Assembly (NCBI GenBank): GCA_000711775.1
Contig: ARYC01017339.1
Span: 20,780 to 84,779, forward strand
DNA from: Oxytricha trifallax
Lineage: Eukaryota; Ciliophora; Spirotrichea; Sporadotrichida; Oxytrichidae
Direction of reading: 5' to 3'
Length of the DNA: 64,000 nt
Shown: piece by piece, positions 12,180 through 23,725 of the stretch
Layout of the letters: each line of letters starts with the position of its first letter
Position numbering within the stretch: position 1 is the stretch's first letter
Notes under the pieces: generated by a model
What the model saw: the letters and a program-made list of their open reading frames with translations, nothing else
The model's database searches: none
What the model was told of the DNA's origin: nothing
Program-made: the position numbers and the translations under genes

Positions 12180-13958
12180 ATGACTTAATCACATCAAATA
12201 TGCAAAATGCAATCTTATAAATAAAAAGGAATGCTTTTATTACTAACTACCTCGCTTTTCTTATTTCAATTAGCTTTTTGTGATTGCATTGGAGATTAAT
12301 GCTTAGAATATGATAAAGATTAACAAAGTCAAAAATAAATATCGCCAATCGATGATTTTCCATATTATAAAGAAGAAATAAACTTTAGTCCAAACTATAA
12401 GCAAAGTTTGGCAGACATTTAATCAATTCCCGATATACTTTCATTATAAAGTGTGTTTTTATTTTTGCTTATAATAAAGTGTAGATACATAAACTAATGA
12501 GTAGATAAAAATGGAAGCCTAAACCAGTTAATAACTAGTAGAAAATTCAGATTCTAATAGTAATCCTCTTTAAAATGCAGTAAATACAGAATTCTGTGAG
12601 AGCAACTATGAATGTATATCTACTACTTTTTGTTGTAGTACATATTCATGTGTCCACCCCTAGATATGTTTACATGGCCAGAAATTACATAGTGATATTT
12701 GTGATTATAACTTTGAATGTCTGTCAAGGTGTTGTCATGATAGTATTATCATAATAGAAATTCTCATCTTTTTAAATTCCCAATCAGAATGTTTATTGAT
12801 TTTATCTTAGTTATTTCTCTAAGATTCTTAATTATTTCTCGTTAAGCAATAAATGCTCACATTTTCTAGAATGCTATGAAAAATGCGAAGTTAACAGCGA
12901 CTGTAAAATGACAAATTGTTGTTCTGAAGGTTACTGTACTTAAAGCATTGTATGTAATGGAAACAAAGCAGTAGGAGATCATTGTGAGTAAGATTCAGAA
13001 TGTCTCACAAATTTTTGCTTTAATACTTAATGTCAGACTGAGTCAATCCTTTTCCCAATATGGGTGTGGATACTTATAGTTGGAATAGTTCTATTATCAG
13101 TGGGACTACTTGCTCTAAGTGTTATGTATCACTTCAAGTCTGGTTGTTTCAGATAGAAAATTGATATCAGCCTTGCTTTAAACAATATAGCTGATCATAA
13201 ATCTAGGAGAGAACCTTTACTCGCTCCTTTGAGCGACATAGGTCATGATATAATAGTGCAAAATACTTCTAGAAGATTCCTATATCAAAACCCTCGAAAG
13301 ATCATGAACCAAAATTTGCCAGTTGAAGCCAAATTTCATGCTACACCCATTCATGAAGTTAAGAGTGAAAATTAGTATTATACTTATGATCCACACACCA
13401 AGTCTAATCTTTAGAGTGACACATCTTCTAGTCATTATAAAATATGTCGTCTTTTTATATTTCTTTTTATAAAGAAATTGACTATAGTCCTCATCTAGAG
13501 AAGAGAGTAAACGAAGTCAATCCACTACTACCAATAAACAATGGAACGATTCTTAAAAATCTTCAAACTTAGAATCATAAATTTAGCTCCATTCAAGCGA
13601 CAATAATAATAAAACTTCAACAACGAACTTGGCACCAATATTGTTATAGAAATAAAGTAATTAAAGAAAGAATGAAAGTCATTTAGAGGGCATGTAAACT
13701 ACTAAGAATACAAGTTTCAAATAGAAAAGGGTTCAGTGGGAGCAAATAGATTCATAGCAAGATGAATCTCAGATGCCTACCGAAAAATATAACTACTCTT
13801 TATATATAATCAATCCTTAAATCTATCTTAACTTATTGATTTTTGGGAAACAATATATTTATGCGTAATATATATTTAGTTATAATATATTCATCCAAAT
13901 CTTAATTCAATTTCTTATGTATGTTAAAATTAGAAGTTTATTCATACTTAACAAATGA
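12180..13958 (+). CDS. Cys-rich type I membrane protein with Ser/Gln/Asn-rich tail
   Basis: Not assigned to a named family. The start region gives a signal peptide (MLLLLTTSLFLFQLAF followed by CDC). The ectodomain has clustered cysteines in pairs (ECISTTFCCSTYSCVH; CDYNFECLSRCC; KMTNCCSEGYC; DSECLTNFC), resembling small disulfide-rich repeats. A membrane helix IWVWILIVGIVLLSVGLLAL (about 13060-13120) precedes a cytoplasmic tail that becomes Ser/Gln/Asn-rich. A GT...AAG segment near 12448-12478 looks like an intron. The frame breaks at about 12745-12860, where an IES or intron must lie between two Cys-rich modules, and again near 13440-13490. The C-terminus is uncertain: the frame stays open to TGA 13956-13958, probably past the true MDS end. 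Confidence 0.55.
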
Positions 13959-14572
13959 TATATTCTTGATTTATAAGGTCTCTTGAATTTGTTTTTACTT
14001 TTTGTAATAGATATTATCTGAGTTTTTTCTTCAAATTTTTGAATGGTTACATCTAATCTTTGAATTTTTGCTAAACAGTAATACTATTATTAATCAATAA
14101 ATATTTTTAGATGAAGCCAAGATAAAATATGCAATTTAAATCATACTTCGATATCTTAATATTGTCTATTACTCTCATTCAATATTCATCTATATTCTAT
14201 TATATTCTTTAAGAAATTGGTTGGGAGGTCTAGGGAATTTTTCAAAGAATAAAATCAATTTTCTTTACTATTAAATGAGTTGAAGCTAAATAGTTTTAAC
14301 CTAAACTGTACATTATATCGATAAACCCCAATCAAATCATATTCTTGAAGCAAATCAAGAGAATAAATAGTAATTAAACTAATAATATTTTAGGGTTTTA
14401 AATAGGTTTAAATTTGATAGAAGTTATAGTCTCTTAATTCACTTTTTAAAAACATTTGATCATTATTATTTTACATATCGAAGGTTAGTGGCAACCATAG
14501 CATCAACAAGATTAGCTTTTCATCAAACAACAATCAGATTAATTTGATGACAATCTTCGTATTTAAGAATTG
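13959..14572. other. AT-rich non-coding stretch
   Basis: No supported gene. It has short poly-A/T runs and no long inverted repeat that I can see. It separates two gene loci. Confidence 0.5.
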
Positions 14573-15053
14573 ATGAAATCCTCAAAGTTTTCCTCTTAAA
14601 GCATAATAAACTTATAACAAATGTAACAACCATCTCAAGCTAAGATGCAAAAGTAACTCACTAAGACTCTCTACTCAGAAGACTATATTTCTATAGTGTT
14701 TTGTATGATAATAAGTTTCTTAAATATTTTATATATTAAAAGACTTCTTGAGTGAGTCAAATCTCAGCAATTAAATCTACGATAGTAATACTGGGTAAAT
14801 CAGAAAACAATCACATTAACAAAACTAAATCGACTAAACTCTCTTAATTTAAGAGTAGGAATAAAAATAAACTAAAAGTAAGGGAGAGCTGTCAGATGAA
14901 GATGGATATTAAGAAAGTTCGGAAGATGAGAGTGGATAGAAATAATCAAATAAAAATAATACAAGTGATATTGGTAAGAATTTAATTATTTACGAAATTA
15001 AGATTAAGTAGTGGATTTAAATTTAGGGCCTATATATTTTTAATTTTTGATAC
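14573..15053 (+). CDS. Small Gln/Ser-rich protein fragment
   Basis: Not recognised. ATG 14573 opens MKSSKFSSQSIINLQQMQQP; a GTGTTTTG...AAAAG segment (about 14698-14745) looks like an intron, after which the frame continues DFLSESNLSNQIYDSNTGQ, then a Gln/Lys-rich stretch and an acidic patch GELSDEDGYQESSEDESG. The frame stays open to a TGA near 15050, but the last 60 bases look non-coding and a GGTAAG at about 14974 may start an intron. Length is far below a typical gene, so this may be one MDS of a longer gene. Confidence 0.35.
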
Positions 15054-15059
15054 ATTCAG

Positions 15060-15580
15060 ATATATTATTATTTTCATCTTTTATAGTCTCTTCTATTATT
15101 TTGGTGATAGTCATGAATATGCATGAGTTTATAGTTTTGTCATCTTCAAAGGATCATTTTTAAATTATTCATTTATTGGATTTTATCAAAAGTATTTTTT
15201 CTTTGATTTCATAGTTGCTTATCTTTTTTTCTCTGAATTCATCAGGTTTCTATGAACTCCTTATTTTGCATCAATTTGTTAAGTTTTTTATCTAAATTTG
15301 ATTTATATTTTGAATTATTTCATAATAAATTGTATTCTTGTAATAATACATGATTCAATCCATGTATTCTGATTAATTTGATTTATTTTAAGTTCACTTA
15401 AATTTACTTATTACTTTTAATTCAAATTAAATTAAGTTCATTAATCTGAATTATTAATTTGGATATTTAAATATTAGATATTCGATATTACTCTATTTAA
15501 GAGTAATGAATCAGTTCATACATATAATTAAAAAAAGTTGAAATCAAATTTAAAGTTAAAGTTTAAAAATCAAAATTCAA
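15060..15580. other. AT-rich stretch upstream of the Piwi gene
   Basis: About 520 bp of T-rich then A-rich sequence with no gene. It must contain the germline flank and perhaps the promoter of the Piwi gene; no motif stands out. Confidence 0.45.
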
Positions 15581-18013
15581 ATGAGTAAAGCTTCACCAGA
15601 ATCAATTAATCAAGAATAGGAATGTAACCAGTCGACTGTTGGGTCAGTTGAAAAGTAAACTTTCGATGGCACTGTTGCTCTCCCTCAATTCGCAAAGAGA
15701 CCTCAAAAATGCTCGTTCAGTTCAGGAAGCAGTTATCCAGTTAGTCTTTACACAAATAGCTATAGATTAAAGATCAACTCTGACAAAAAGGCAGTGTAAA
15801 AGTACAGTCTATTGTTTGAACCAGAAATTCCAGCTAATAGTAAGGTCAAGAATAAGGTCGTGGGAACCATCAAGACTCAGCTGAAAGAGAAGTTCGATTT
15901 TTACATTAGTTTTAGTGGTAATCTGTATGCACATAAAGAGTACAAAGATAGTTAGGTTTATAAAACAGAGCATGATGGGCAGGACTATGAAATCAAAATT
16001 GTTTGGTCTAAATCTATAGAGTAACATGACATTGAACTTTTCACTTTTTATTCTATATTTTTCAAGAACTTGATGAGAAAGATGGATTTCGAAAGAATTG
16101 GACGTAACTGTTTCAATCCAAAAGCTGCAAAATCAATATCCAATCATAATCTCGAAGTTTGGCCAGGATTCTACAGTGCTATGTAAAAATTAGAAAGCGG
16201 TCCTTTAATAATGCTTGACTTGACAAATAAAGTTGTGAGAAAAGATACAGTCCTAAGTTTCATAGAGGAGCTTGAAAGTGCAAATAAATCAAGAGAAACT
16301 ATCCAAGACGAGATGAAGGGAAAAATTGTTGTTACCAGTTATGGGTAGAGCAAGAAAACTTATAGAGTTGATAGAATTGATTTTGACAGGACACCATGTA
16401 GTTCATTTAAAAATGCAGAGGATTAAGACGTTTAATTTGGAAGATACTATAAAGATAAATACAATGTGAATATCAAAAACAGAACTTAGCCAGTGTTAGT
16501 TTCAATTAGTGAAAGATCTGGATAGGAAATTGTTTTAATCCCTGAGATTTGTGAAATGACTGGTTTAACAGACTCTTAAAGAGCTAATTTCAATTTAATG
16601 AAAGATTTGAGTCATATTTTACATAAGGATGCTAACATAAGAAAGAATGAAGCTTAAGAGTTGATTAAGTAGCTATAAAATTAAGAGAAAATAAGAAAAA
16701 TTATTAACGAATGGAAAATTGATTTTGAACAGTAGCCATTCTAACTTGAAGGTCAAAGAATCACAGGTGGATAAGTTTTAATGGGATAAAATGCAAGCGG
16801 ACAAAGAAGCACTTTCAATATTGATTGTAATCCGCAGGACTTTGACAGAAATATCTAATAGGAAATGTTCAACCAAATTCCATTAAAAACTTGGGGAATA
16901 TTCTTTGAGCAAAATAATCAAAAAGATGCCGATGCTTTTGTAAGAGAACTTTAAAAATGCTTAGAATAGTTCAAGTATAAGGCCGATAAACCTTAATTGT
17001 TTTGTATTCAAGGAAGAGGTTATCAGGCATGGGAAAATGAATTGAAAAAGAAATTGAATCCAAGTGTTTCAGCTATTGTGCTTATAGCTCCAGGTTAGAA
17101 GGGTAAAAGCCCAATCTATGATCAAGTAAAGAAATTATTAATTTAAAACCTACCAGTTCCTTCACAAGTGATTCTTGCTTAAACAATATCAAAGGGTAAA
17201 AATCTTAGATCAATTATCAACAAAGTTGTGATTCAAATTAATGCTAAGATTGGAGGTGAGCCATGGGCACTGACTGACATGCCATTTTTAAATTAACCAA
17301 CAATGATAGTGGGATATGATGTCCATCATAAGAAAAAGCAAAAGTCCTTATTGGCAATTTGTGCAACAATTAATCAGTAGGCAAACAGATACTGGTCAAA
17401 AGTTTTCGAACAAAAAGGAGAATTTGAAGAAATAGCTAAAGAATTAGAACAAGTGATAATAGAAGCCATGGAAGCTTTCAAAACCCACAACAAAATTTTC
17501 CCAAAATAAGTTGTCTTTTACAGAGATGGTGTAGGTGAATCATAGAAGTCATTAATATTGACTAATGAAATCGATCAAATTCATTCGGCCTTGAACAAAT
17601 TAGGAGTGAAAGATTCATGCAAGTTTATTTTCGTAATGGTGAATAAGAGAGTCAAAACCAAGTTCATGTTAGATACCAACGGAAGATTAGAGAACCCTAA
17701 ATGCGGAACAGTAGTAGATCATTCTGTCACCCCCAGCGAATACTATGATTTCTTCTTGGTAAGTTAAATCTGCAGAACAGGAGTAGCAACACCAAGCCAT
17801 TACACTGTACTTTATGATGGAATAAAGTCAAAAGCTGAAGATATCATAAAGCTCACCTATCGCCTGTGCTATCTCTACTATAATTACAGTGGACCAGTCA
17901 AAATACCTGCACCAGTTAAATATGCTGATAAACTCGCAAAAATGATGGGCGAGAGGGGAAACATACAACCTCATAATCATTATGAGAAAATCAAAGGTCT
18001 CTACTATATCTGA
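15581..18013 (+). CDS. Piwi-clade Argonaute protein, intact and IES-free
   Basis: One uninterrupted frame of 810 codons (TAA/TAG as Gln) from ATG 15581 to TGA 18011-18013. The length suits the Piwi family. The C-terminal half is a PIWI domain: MIVGYDVHHKKK gives the first catalytic Asp, VVFYRDGVGESQ the second, and VATPSHYTVLYD the catalytic His, so the DDH slicer set is present. GTVVDHSVT and YNYSGPVKIPAPVKYADKLA are typical PIWI end motifs. PAZ is expected in the middle (about residues 230-370). In ciliates Piwi proteins carry the small RNAs that guide genome rearrangement; in Oxytricha they mark retained sequences (established knowledge of the family). No intron and no IES is needed, unlike most neighbours. 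Confidence 0.93.
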
Positions 18014-18125
18014 GACTATAATTTTAATTAAAAATAAAAATCTTTATTTAAGTTTAATGGATAGAATTTATTTTATAAATCATTAATTATTTTACTCTTT
18101 CTTAATCAATTTTAATCTATAGAAA

Positions 18126-19243
18126 TCAAGCATCCACCTAAGATTAACAACAAATTTAACATCAAGCCTTGAAATAGTAATAATCAAGCAACTTACCTCA
18201 ATAACCTTACTATGAATGCTTAAACTTTCTCATAGACATACCCTTTAAAACAACAGATTCAAAGAGGTATCTTATATTATAAATTAAATCTACTTGAGTT
18301 CTCTAATTTATATAAGATACATAATATCTTCGGTTTAAAGCCTATTGTCTGGATATAGATGGTTAACTCGTGACATTTGACGTGCCAAACAACATGATGA
18401 CTGGGTCTTAATTGAAATTAGAAAGACAAGAATTTGATAAACTAATAAAACTCAATAAAATGATGAAGCAGCAGAAGCAAGAAGCACTGGAGAGTGGTAG
18501 AATCGATAAAGATCAAGCTAAGTATTACACAAATACTCTTTTTTACTTAAAAGATATACACTTCACATTTTTTACTTGTTGAGCAATATTAGGCTGGAGT
18601 ATACACAAGTGAAATGAAAAACAGATCTTAATAAGACATCACCAAGAGGATATTACATTCATTTTCTGCTATTATGAAACTTTTATTTATTTATAGAGCA
18701 ACTTGAAAAAGAAATCAACAAACGTGAAGAATAGAATTGGTAGCCTGCACCTCTGCTACTCACTAGATTTGGGCTTTTAGATCCACACGAATCTAAAAAG
18801 ATTAAGCCGCCTATGTTCTTCAAGAATTTGAGATAAGAGTAGAAGTAGCAAGTCACTTTTGACAGTAAGGGAGAGACTTTGCTTAATAAATTATAAAATC
18901 TAATAGTTTTTTATTGCTTAACATCCCTGGTAGCTCGATGGCTAACGAATAACCCAATATAGATGGCGACGAGTACTTTAGAAATATCTAAGAATAGTTT
19001 GGGATGAATTAAGGCATGGAAGTTGTCAAAGATAAAAATGATGATTTATCTCCTCGCAGTGACACGGATTTGAATGAAAATATAGGGGATCAAAATAAAA
19101 AAAATTTATATGAAAAAGATTTGGATAGAATTGCTATTGTTGACAAGAGTTTGATGAGTTTGTAGAACAGACCACCCATTTCGCTGTTTGAGAGTATTTT
19201 CAATAATGATAACGAAAGAGATGATATGGAGGAGAGTGTTTGA
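18126..19243 (+). CDS. GPATCH1-like protein, C-terminal MDS block (scrambled)
   Basis: C-terminal part of the protein whose N-terminal and middle parts lie 5.5 kb downstream. The block starts with pointer TCAAGCAT at 18126-18133. Read through it from the middle MDS, the frame gives a Gln-rich linker, then FLIDIPFKTTDSKRYLRFKAY (after excision of the IES at 18268), matching the GPATCH1 region around PFK...KRYE. Next come a Lys/Glu helix (QKQEALESGRIDKDQAKYY), then NWQPAPLLLTRFGLLDPHES and, at the end, RPPISLFESIFNNDNERDD, which resembles the conserved terminal motif of GPATCH1. Two more interruptions occur: about 18545-18695 (unresolved) and 18879 (pointer TTGCTTAA). TGA is 19241-19243. Role (family): G-patch protein of the spliceosome. 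Confidence 0.82.
18268..18324. other. IES, 57 bp, pointer TATCTT
   Basis: TATCTT at 18268-18273 and 18325-18330. Excision joins TTDSKRYL to RFKAYCLDIDG and removes an in-frame TGA. Confidence 0.85.
18879..18913. other. IES, 35 bp, pointer TTGCTTAA
   Basis: TTGCTTAA at 18879-18886 and 18914-18921. Excision (2 mod 3) joins SKGETLLN to IPGSSMANEQPN and gives the open frame to the end of the GPATCH1-like protein. Confidence 0.87.
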
Positions 19244-19386
19244 TATCACTGCAAAGATTATTACTATTTCTTTGCTTAATTAACGATTCTAAAATTAATT
19301 AATTAAAAATTCATTGATCTGAATTAGAATTTGGCTTAGAGACTATACAATGTCTTAAAAATTAAGTATAATTAAACTTAAATTAA

Positions 19387-21102
19387 ATGAAGGGGCTTAA
19401 TTAGACTAATAGTAGTATAATATAAATGACATCAGAGAATAAAAAGCTTGGATTTTCACGACATCAGAGAAATTTGACAACTATTTCTTAAGTTAATTAA
19501 ACAGAGAATTATTCAAACCAGTTGCATTTGCCTCTAACAGTCAGCAACAAATTCGGTATGAAATATGGCATGATGCATCATAGATAGAAGTCTGGCGTGG
19601 TATTAATGAACAACATGAGGGTCAATCCATATTATTCAAAGTAGCATAATGCAATTAAATTTACAAGCAATAATCAAACTAATGAAAATAGATTAGAATA
19701 AAGAATTATACAATCTATCCGTGATTTTCGAACAATTGATAAAAACAAATCTAATCTCTAGGACTTAAGTAGTTAATTTTATTCCTATGATTAAGATATT
19801 TATATTCATTATTTTTTCGTTTTTATTCCATTAATTAATTTATATATTTATATGAACTAGGACTTAAAACTGAGTTATTTATTCTAAAATTAAGATGAAA
19901 ATATCGAAACATAGCCAACCCCACCAACTTCTAACTAATTTAATTAAAACCTTCATACAAAGAATAAATCATAAAGTTCTTTATTTTATTAAAGAGACAA
20001 AAATAATAATCTTTATAATTTATAGTCAAGTAAACCGAATGGATAATTATCTCAGAAATTCTAATCTTAATTGAAAATATAACAGAATGCGAAATTTGAT
20101 AAGATTTAATTATAAAGGTTTAAATTAGATAGAAAGTTATACCCGAGATTAATAGATATAGATTCGTAATAAGCCACTTTCATACCTCTACAAACTAACT
20201 CATTTCATAATGGATTTTAGTAGAATAGTGTGATGAAACTAAGTGATTTTAAAACCAACATTAATTCTGAAGGAATTTTGAATACTCCTTCACCAGTGAG
20301 ATTTGATTAAGCCAAGATTTAGTAGAAGACTTTTCAGTTTTACTCACCCTAACAGAGAGATATTACTAAAATGGAATAACTCCCTTTTTATTAACACCTA
20401 CCTTCGAGCTAATCAACAAGCCATTCTTAGTAAAATTTGGAGCTTTTGTAACATAGAGTGCCTCACTTAAGTTTAAAGGCAATTGGCTTGAAAAAGCACT
20501 TGAAATAACAAACTAAACAGCGAAATGTTTAAGACTTTGTTGCTTTGAATCTTCCTAAATTAAACACTTCATAAATGTTAACATAACTTCTTATTGAATA
20601 AAGTGGTTATAATAAGAATTCAAGGATCAAGCATTAAACTCATTAGCCTTTGATTAAAGTAATAGTGCAGTAAAATTTACAGTTTAAAGAGAACAAGAAA
20701 TAAGTGCCAGCTTAAAGCATTTTAAGTACCCAGGAAATATCTTCGAATTAATAGCAACTAATTCATAATAAAAACGATAATACTACTTCAATTCAAGGTT
20801 CATTATAAATTCGGTAATAAGATTTATCATCTTTGACGAATAAGCCTGGAAATAAGCAAGTATCAAGTAAGATGGGGAAACATAGAATTAAGTAAGAACA
20901 AACATTAAGTGCATTGTCAAGTAAAATGAAACTTAGTGAATTGTTTGAAGAGGAGAACATTTAAGAAAAGAGATAAAGGTTTATAGTTATAGAAGAGAGT
21001 TTTGGAAATAATGATACAAAATCATTGATAAACTATGGTAATATTATATTTACATAAAAAAATTTAAATTCTAAATTTATTCTTGGAATTTAAATTTATT
21101 GA
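19387..21102 (+). CDS. Asn/Gln/Ser-rich protein of unknown function
   Basis: One open frame from ATG 19387 to TGA 21100-21102, about 570 codons, or about 540 after excision of a 99-bp IES. Not recognised. The start reads MKGLNQTNSSIIQMTSENK; the body is rich in Asn, Gln, Ser and Lys with no membrane segment once the IES is removed (the apparent hydrophobic stretch IHYFFVFIPLINLYIY lies wholly inside the IES). A few ordered pieces occur (RFKLDRKLYPRLIDID; FVALNLPKLNTS; ALSSKMKLSELFEEE). The last 30 codons are AT-rich and may be beyond the true end, since GGTAATATT near 21039 could start an intron. The gene sits in the gap between the two blocks of the scrambled GPATCH1-like gene. Confidence 0.6.
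19758..19856. other. IES, 99 bp, 11-bp pointer CTAGGACTTAA
   Basis: CTAGGACTTAA at 19758-19768 and 19857-19867, the longest exact pointer seen here. Excision joins NKSNLQDLK to LSYLFQNQDEN and removes a spurious hydrophobic run. The length is a multiple of three, so the IES would not break the frame. Confidence 0.88.
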
Positions 21103-21408
21103 GGTATTTTTGCTTTAAATTTGCATTTTAATAATAGTAATATTTAATGATTAACAAAAGGATTATTAATGCTAATATGTTATATAATTATATTTTTAAT
21201 GAAAATTATCTTTTAAAAATGCTTTTTACTATAAAATAATTAGATATTTATTCGAATTATTTTCTAAAAGATATCTTTAAAGAGACAGATACTTCCTCTA
21301 GCCTTAACAACATCTAGATTCTGCAATCATAATACTTCAACTTTAATTTTTTTCCTTAATAATAAATTAATTCTTGCTTGTAACATTTTGTTGTTGTCAT
21401 TATTTAAT
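21103..21408. other. AT-rich spacer
   Basis: About 300 bp. A short stretch at 21280-21340 (CTTCCTCTAGCCTTAACAAC) is less AT-rich and may belong to the start of the next fragment, but no convincing start codon links them. Confidence 0.4.
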
Positions 21409-21759
21409 AAATTCAAAGACAAATTCTACCTCTATGACGATTCCAAACCCTTTACTTATAACCCTAAGGATTCCGCAATCGAAATATTAACTCTTTCTCA
21501 GTAATCTCTCAAATCTCAGTAAATCATCACCTATGAATAAATCTGCAAAGATGATCTCTAAGAAATGCGATTCTCCTTTGATTTAAGAACTTCTAAGCAA
21601 ACAGGCATCAATCAAATTCTTAGAGATTAATAGAAGAAAAATAATAACGGGATGAGAAATATAGTGGGAGCAGGTTTGAAGGTTAATAATAGATAAGGTT
21701 CTAAATGCGATTTTGAGTTGAAAACTCTAAAGAAAACTAAACATGGAAAAGAGAACTGA
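21409..21759 (+). CDS. Hypothetical protein fragment
   Basis: Open frame KFKDKFYLYDDSKPFTYNPK onward, ending TKHGKEN and TGA 21757-21759. About 116 codons with ordinary composition, so probably real coding, but with no start codon in frame close upstream. Not recognised. It may be the last MDS of a gene whose first MDSs lie elsewhere, or follow an intron/IES in the AT-rich sequence before 21409. Confidence 0.45.
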
Positions 21760-21946
21760 AATTCATAAAGCAATTGAAGAAATATTCTTAATTTTTATTT
21801 ATTTGTTAAATAGTTTGATCTATGTGTAATTATATCGATGAGTTTTAACAGGAGTAAATTGTAATAATAATCAGATTTAATTGGTGATCTATTGATATAA
21901 ATTGAGTGGTGAACTAGTCGCTGATGAATTAAATTTTAATTTGTAA

Positions 21947-23660
21947 ATGTAGCATTACTAATAGCAACCTCAATCATTCTACTTTTAAGTTAGTGATTCA
22001 CAAGCTCTTGATTCGTTTTATTCGAGTGATTCTTTAAGGAGGAAGGATGAAACTTAATCCATTGAGTATCCACCTGTTTAGACCAACGCATTTCAAATCT
22101 ACGACACTTGTAAGTATCATGCAAACTAGAATATCATAACCAGAGACTATTTCATCAATATTGGATCTTAAATTTTTCAACATTTAGGTTTAAAGATGCA
22201 GGAAGACATTGATTTAGTGAAACAGCACTTGAGCTATTAACAAGATTCTTTACTACAAAATTAAACACTTTTGATATCAGACTATTAACGCCTCCTGAAG
22301 TATGAGCGTAAAGAGCTAGAGAAGATAGACGATCACTTCAATCGCATACAAGCCACAGTCACGAAACTTAGGTAAGAGCAAAAGTAGAAAATGCGCTAAA
22401 TGATGGAAAGTTATAAAAGCTAATATGAAAGTCGACTTTAACTAGTTTAGAAGTAATCAGAACGCATTGAAAGCTATTTTAAGAAAATGTAAGAAGTGGA
22501 GGACTAGGTGAGGTACTCTAGAGATCTTAGATAGACAATGATGCTTATAGAAAGAGTCACAAGGAAGATTTAGGAGCAGCTTAGTAAAAATGAAAATGGA
22601 AGTGATTTTTAATTAGAAATGTAAGATGTAATTGAGAAATATAAAATTTAGAAAGTGGTCTTTGAAACTAATGACATTCATTAGTTATAGCATATTGTAA
22701 ATTTAGTCATCATACTACATCTTTTTTATTGACAATAAAACCATCGATGATGCTATTGCCAAATTAGTTGGACAACTCTATGTTGTCAATCCTGTTGAAA
22801 AATTCTTCTCTTTAACTAAAGATTCTGTCCTTCTCCTAGATCCTCATAAAAAATCCCTAACTTCAAGCTTCATGGATCTCATGCTAAAGAGTGAACTAAA
22901 TTACACATTTTTAATACGGGAAATAAGAAAGACTTGCATCATTTCATTGTCAAATACTTCCCTAATTGGTTACTATGATCAAACTTCTTTCTTTGAACAT
23001 GATACTGAGAATCTTAACACTTTGGATAGAGCTGTATGCATGAACACCCTACGAAAGAATTTCTCAACTTGCTACAATTACCTGAAGTATCCCAGTGACA
23101 GATCAGAACATTTATCCATTTATGTTTTAGGAGGCTAAGATCTTAAAAATTATCAACTTACTTCCTCTATTGAGAGACTTGACTTTTCAGATCCCTAAGA
23201 TCTTTAATGGTAACTCTGATTTTTTTAATTAGTCTTAACTTCAATGTATTTATTTATAACTAGTTGGCAATTTGTAGATTCCAAGGATAAATGCGCACTC
23301 TATAATTCTCCAAAACAAGCACCTCTATGTTTTTGGGGGTCTAGGCAAGCTTCTAAACAAGGGTGCAAAGCTAGTCGAGATAAATGAGATTGAGCGTTTG
23401 ACTCTTCAAAATGACATGACTGCAAAACTAAGTCAGAGTTAAATCTTGACTTTAAGACTGCAAGATTCGATTGTGAGAGGCATTAACTCAGTGTATAGTA
23501 TCGACGAACAAGGAGGGTTAGTTATAGTATCAAAGGAGTATTAAGAGAAAGTGCTCGGTAGTACTAATGAGAGAGGCACGCTTAAAGTTCATTGTTTCAA
23601 GATGAATCAGGAAGATTTTGGTATTGAGAGAATAGCTGAGAACGATATCTTTAAATAAAG
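21947..23660 (+). CDS. Coiled-coil protein with kelch repeats
   Basis: From ATG 21947 the protein has a Gln/Ser-rich start, then a possible B-box remnant (IYDTCKYHANQNI), a long coiled coil (about 22200-22690: LLKYERKELEKIDDHFNRIQ; MMLIERVTRKIQEQLS), then, across an IES (pointer CATC), a beta-propeller part. Kelch-type signatures are IYVLGGQD followed by SSIERLDF...LQWQL, and HLYVFGGLGK; the gap between them is closed by an IES with pointer TAACT, giving WQLVGNLQIPRINAHSIIL. The overall plan resembles tripartite-motif-like or Keap-like adaptors without a RING, which is inference. The frame has no TGA until inside the next gene, so the true C-terminal MDS or stop is not defined; the end given is approximate. 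Confidence 0.6.
22708..22741. other. IES, 34 bp, pointer CATC
   Basis: CATC at 22708-22711 and 22742-22745. Excision (1 mod 3) removes a TGA and joins HIVNLV to IDDAIAKLVGQ. The pointer is short, so the exact repeat used could differ. Confidence 0.65.
23211..23256. other. IES, 46 bp, pointer TAACT (alternative 25 bp)
   Basis: TAACT occurs at 23211, 23236 and 23257. Using the first and third joins DLQWQLVGNLQIPRINAH, a good kelch linker. Using the second also keeps the frame but adds seven residues. Both remove a TGA. Confidence 0.72.
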
Positions 23661-23725
23661 AACTTATAAGCAAATGTTAATAATTCAATTATAAAATTAA
23701 TAGAATAATTAATAAAACTTATAAA

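Noticed and set aside
19800-19855. Apparent transmembrane helix in the Asn/Gln-rich protein
   Set aside because: It lies entirely inside the 99-bp IES bounded by CTAGGACTTAA and is not in the mature gene.
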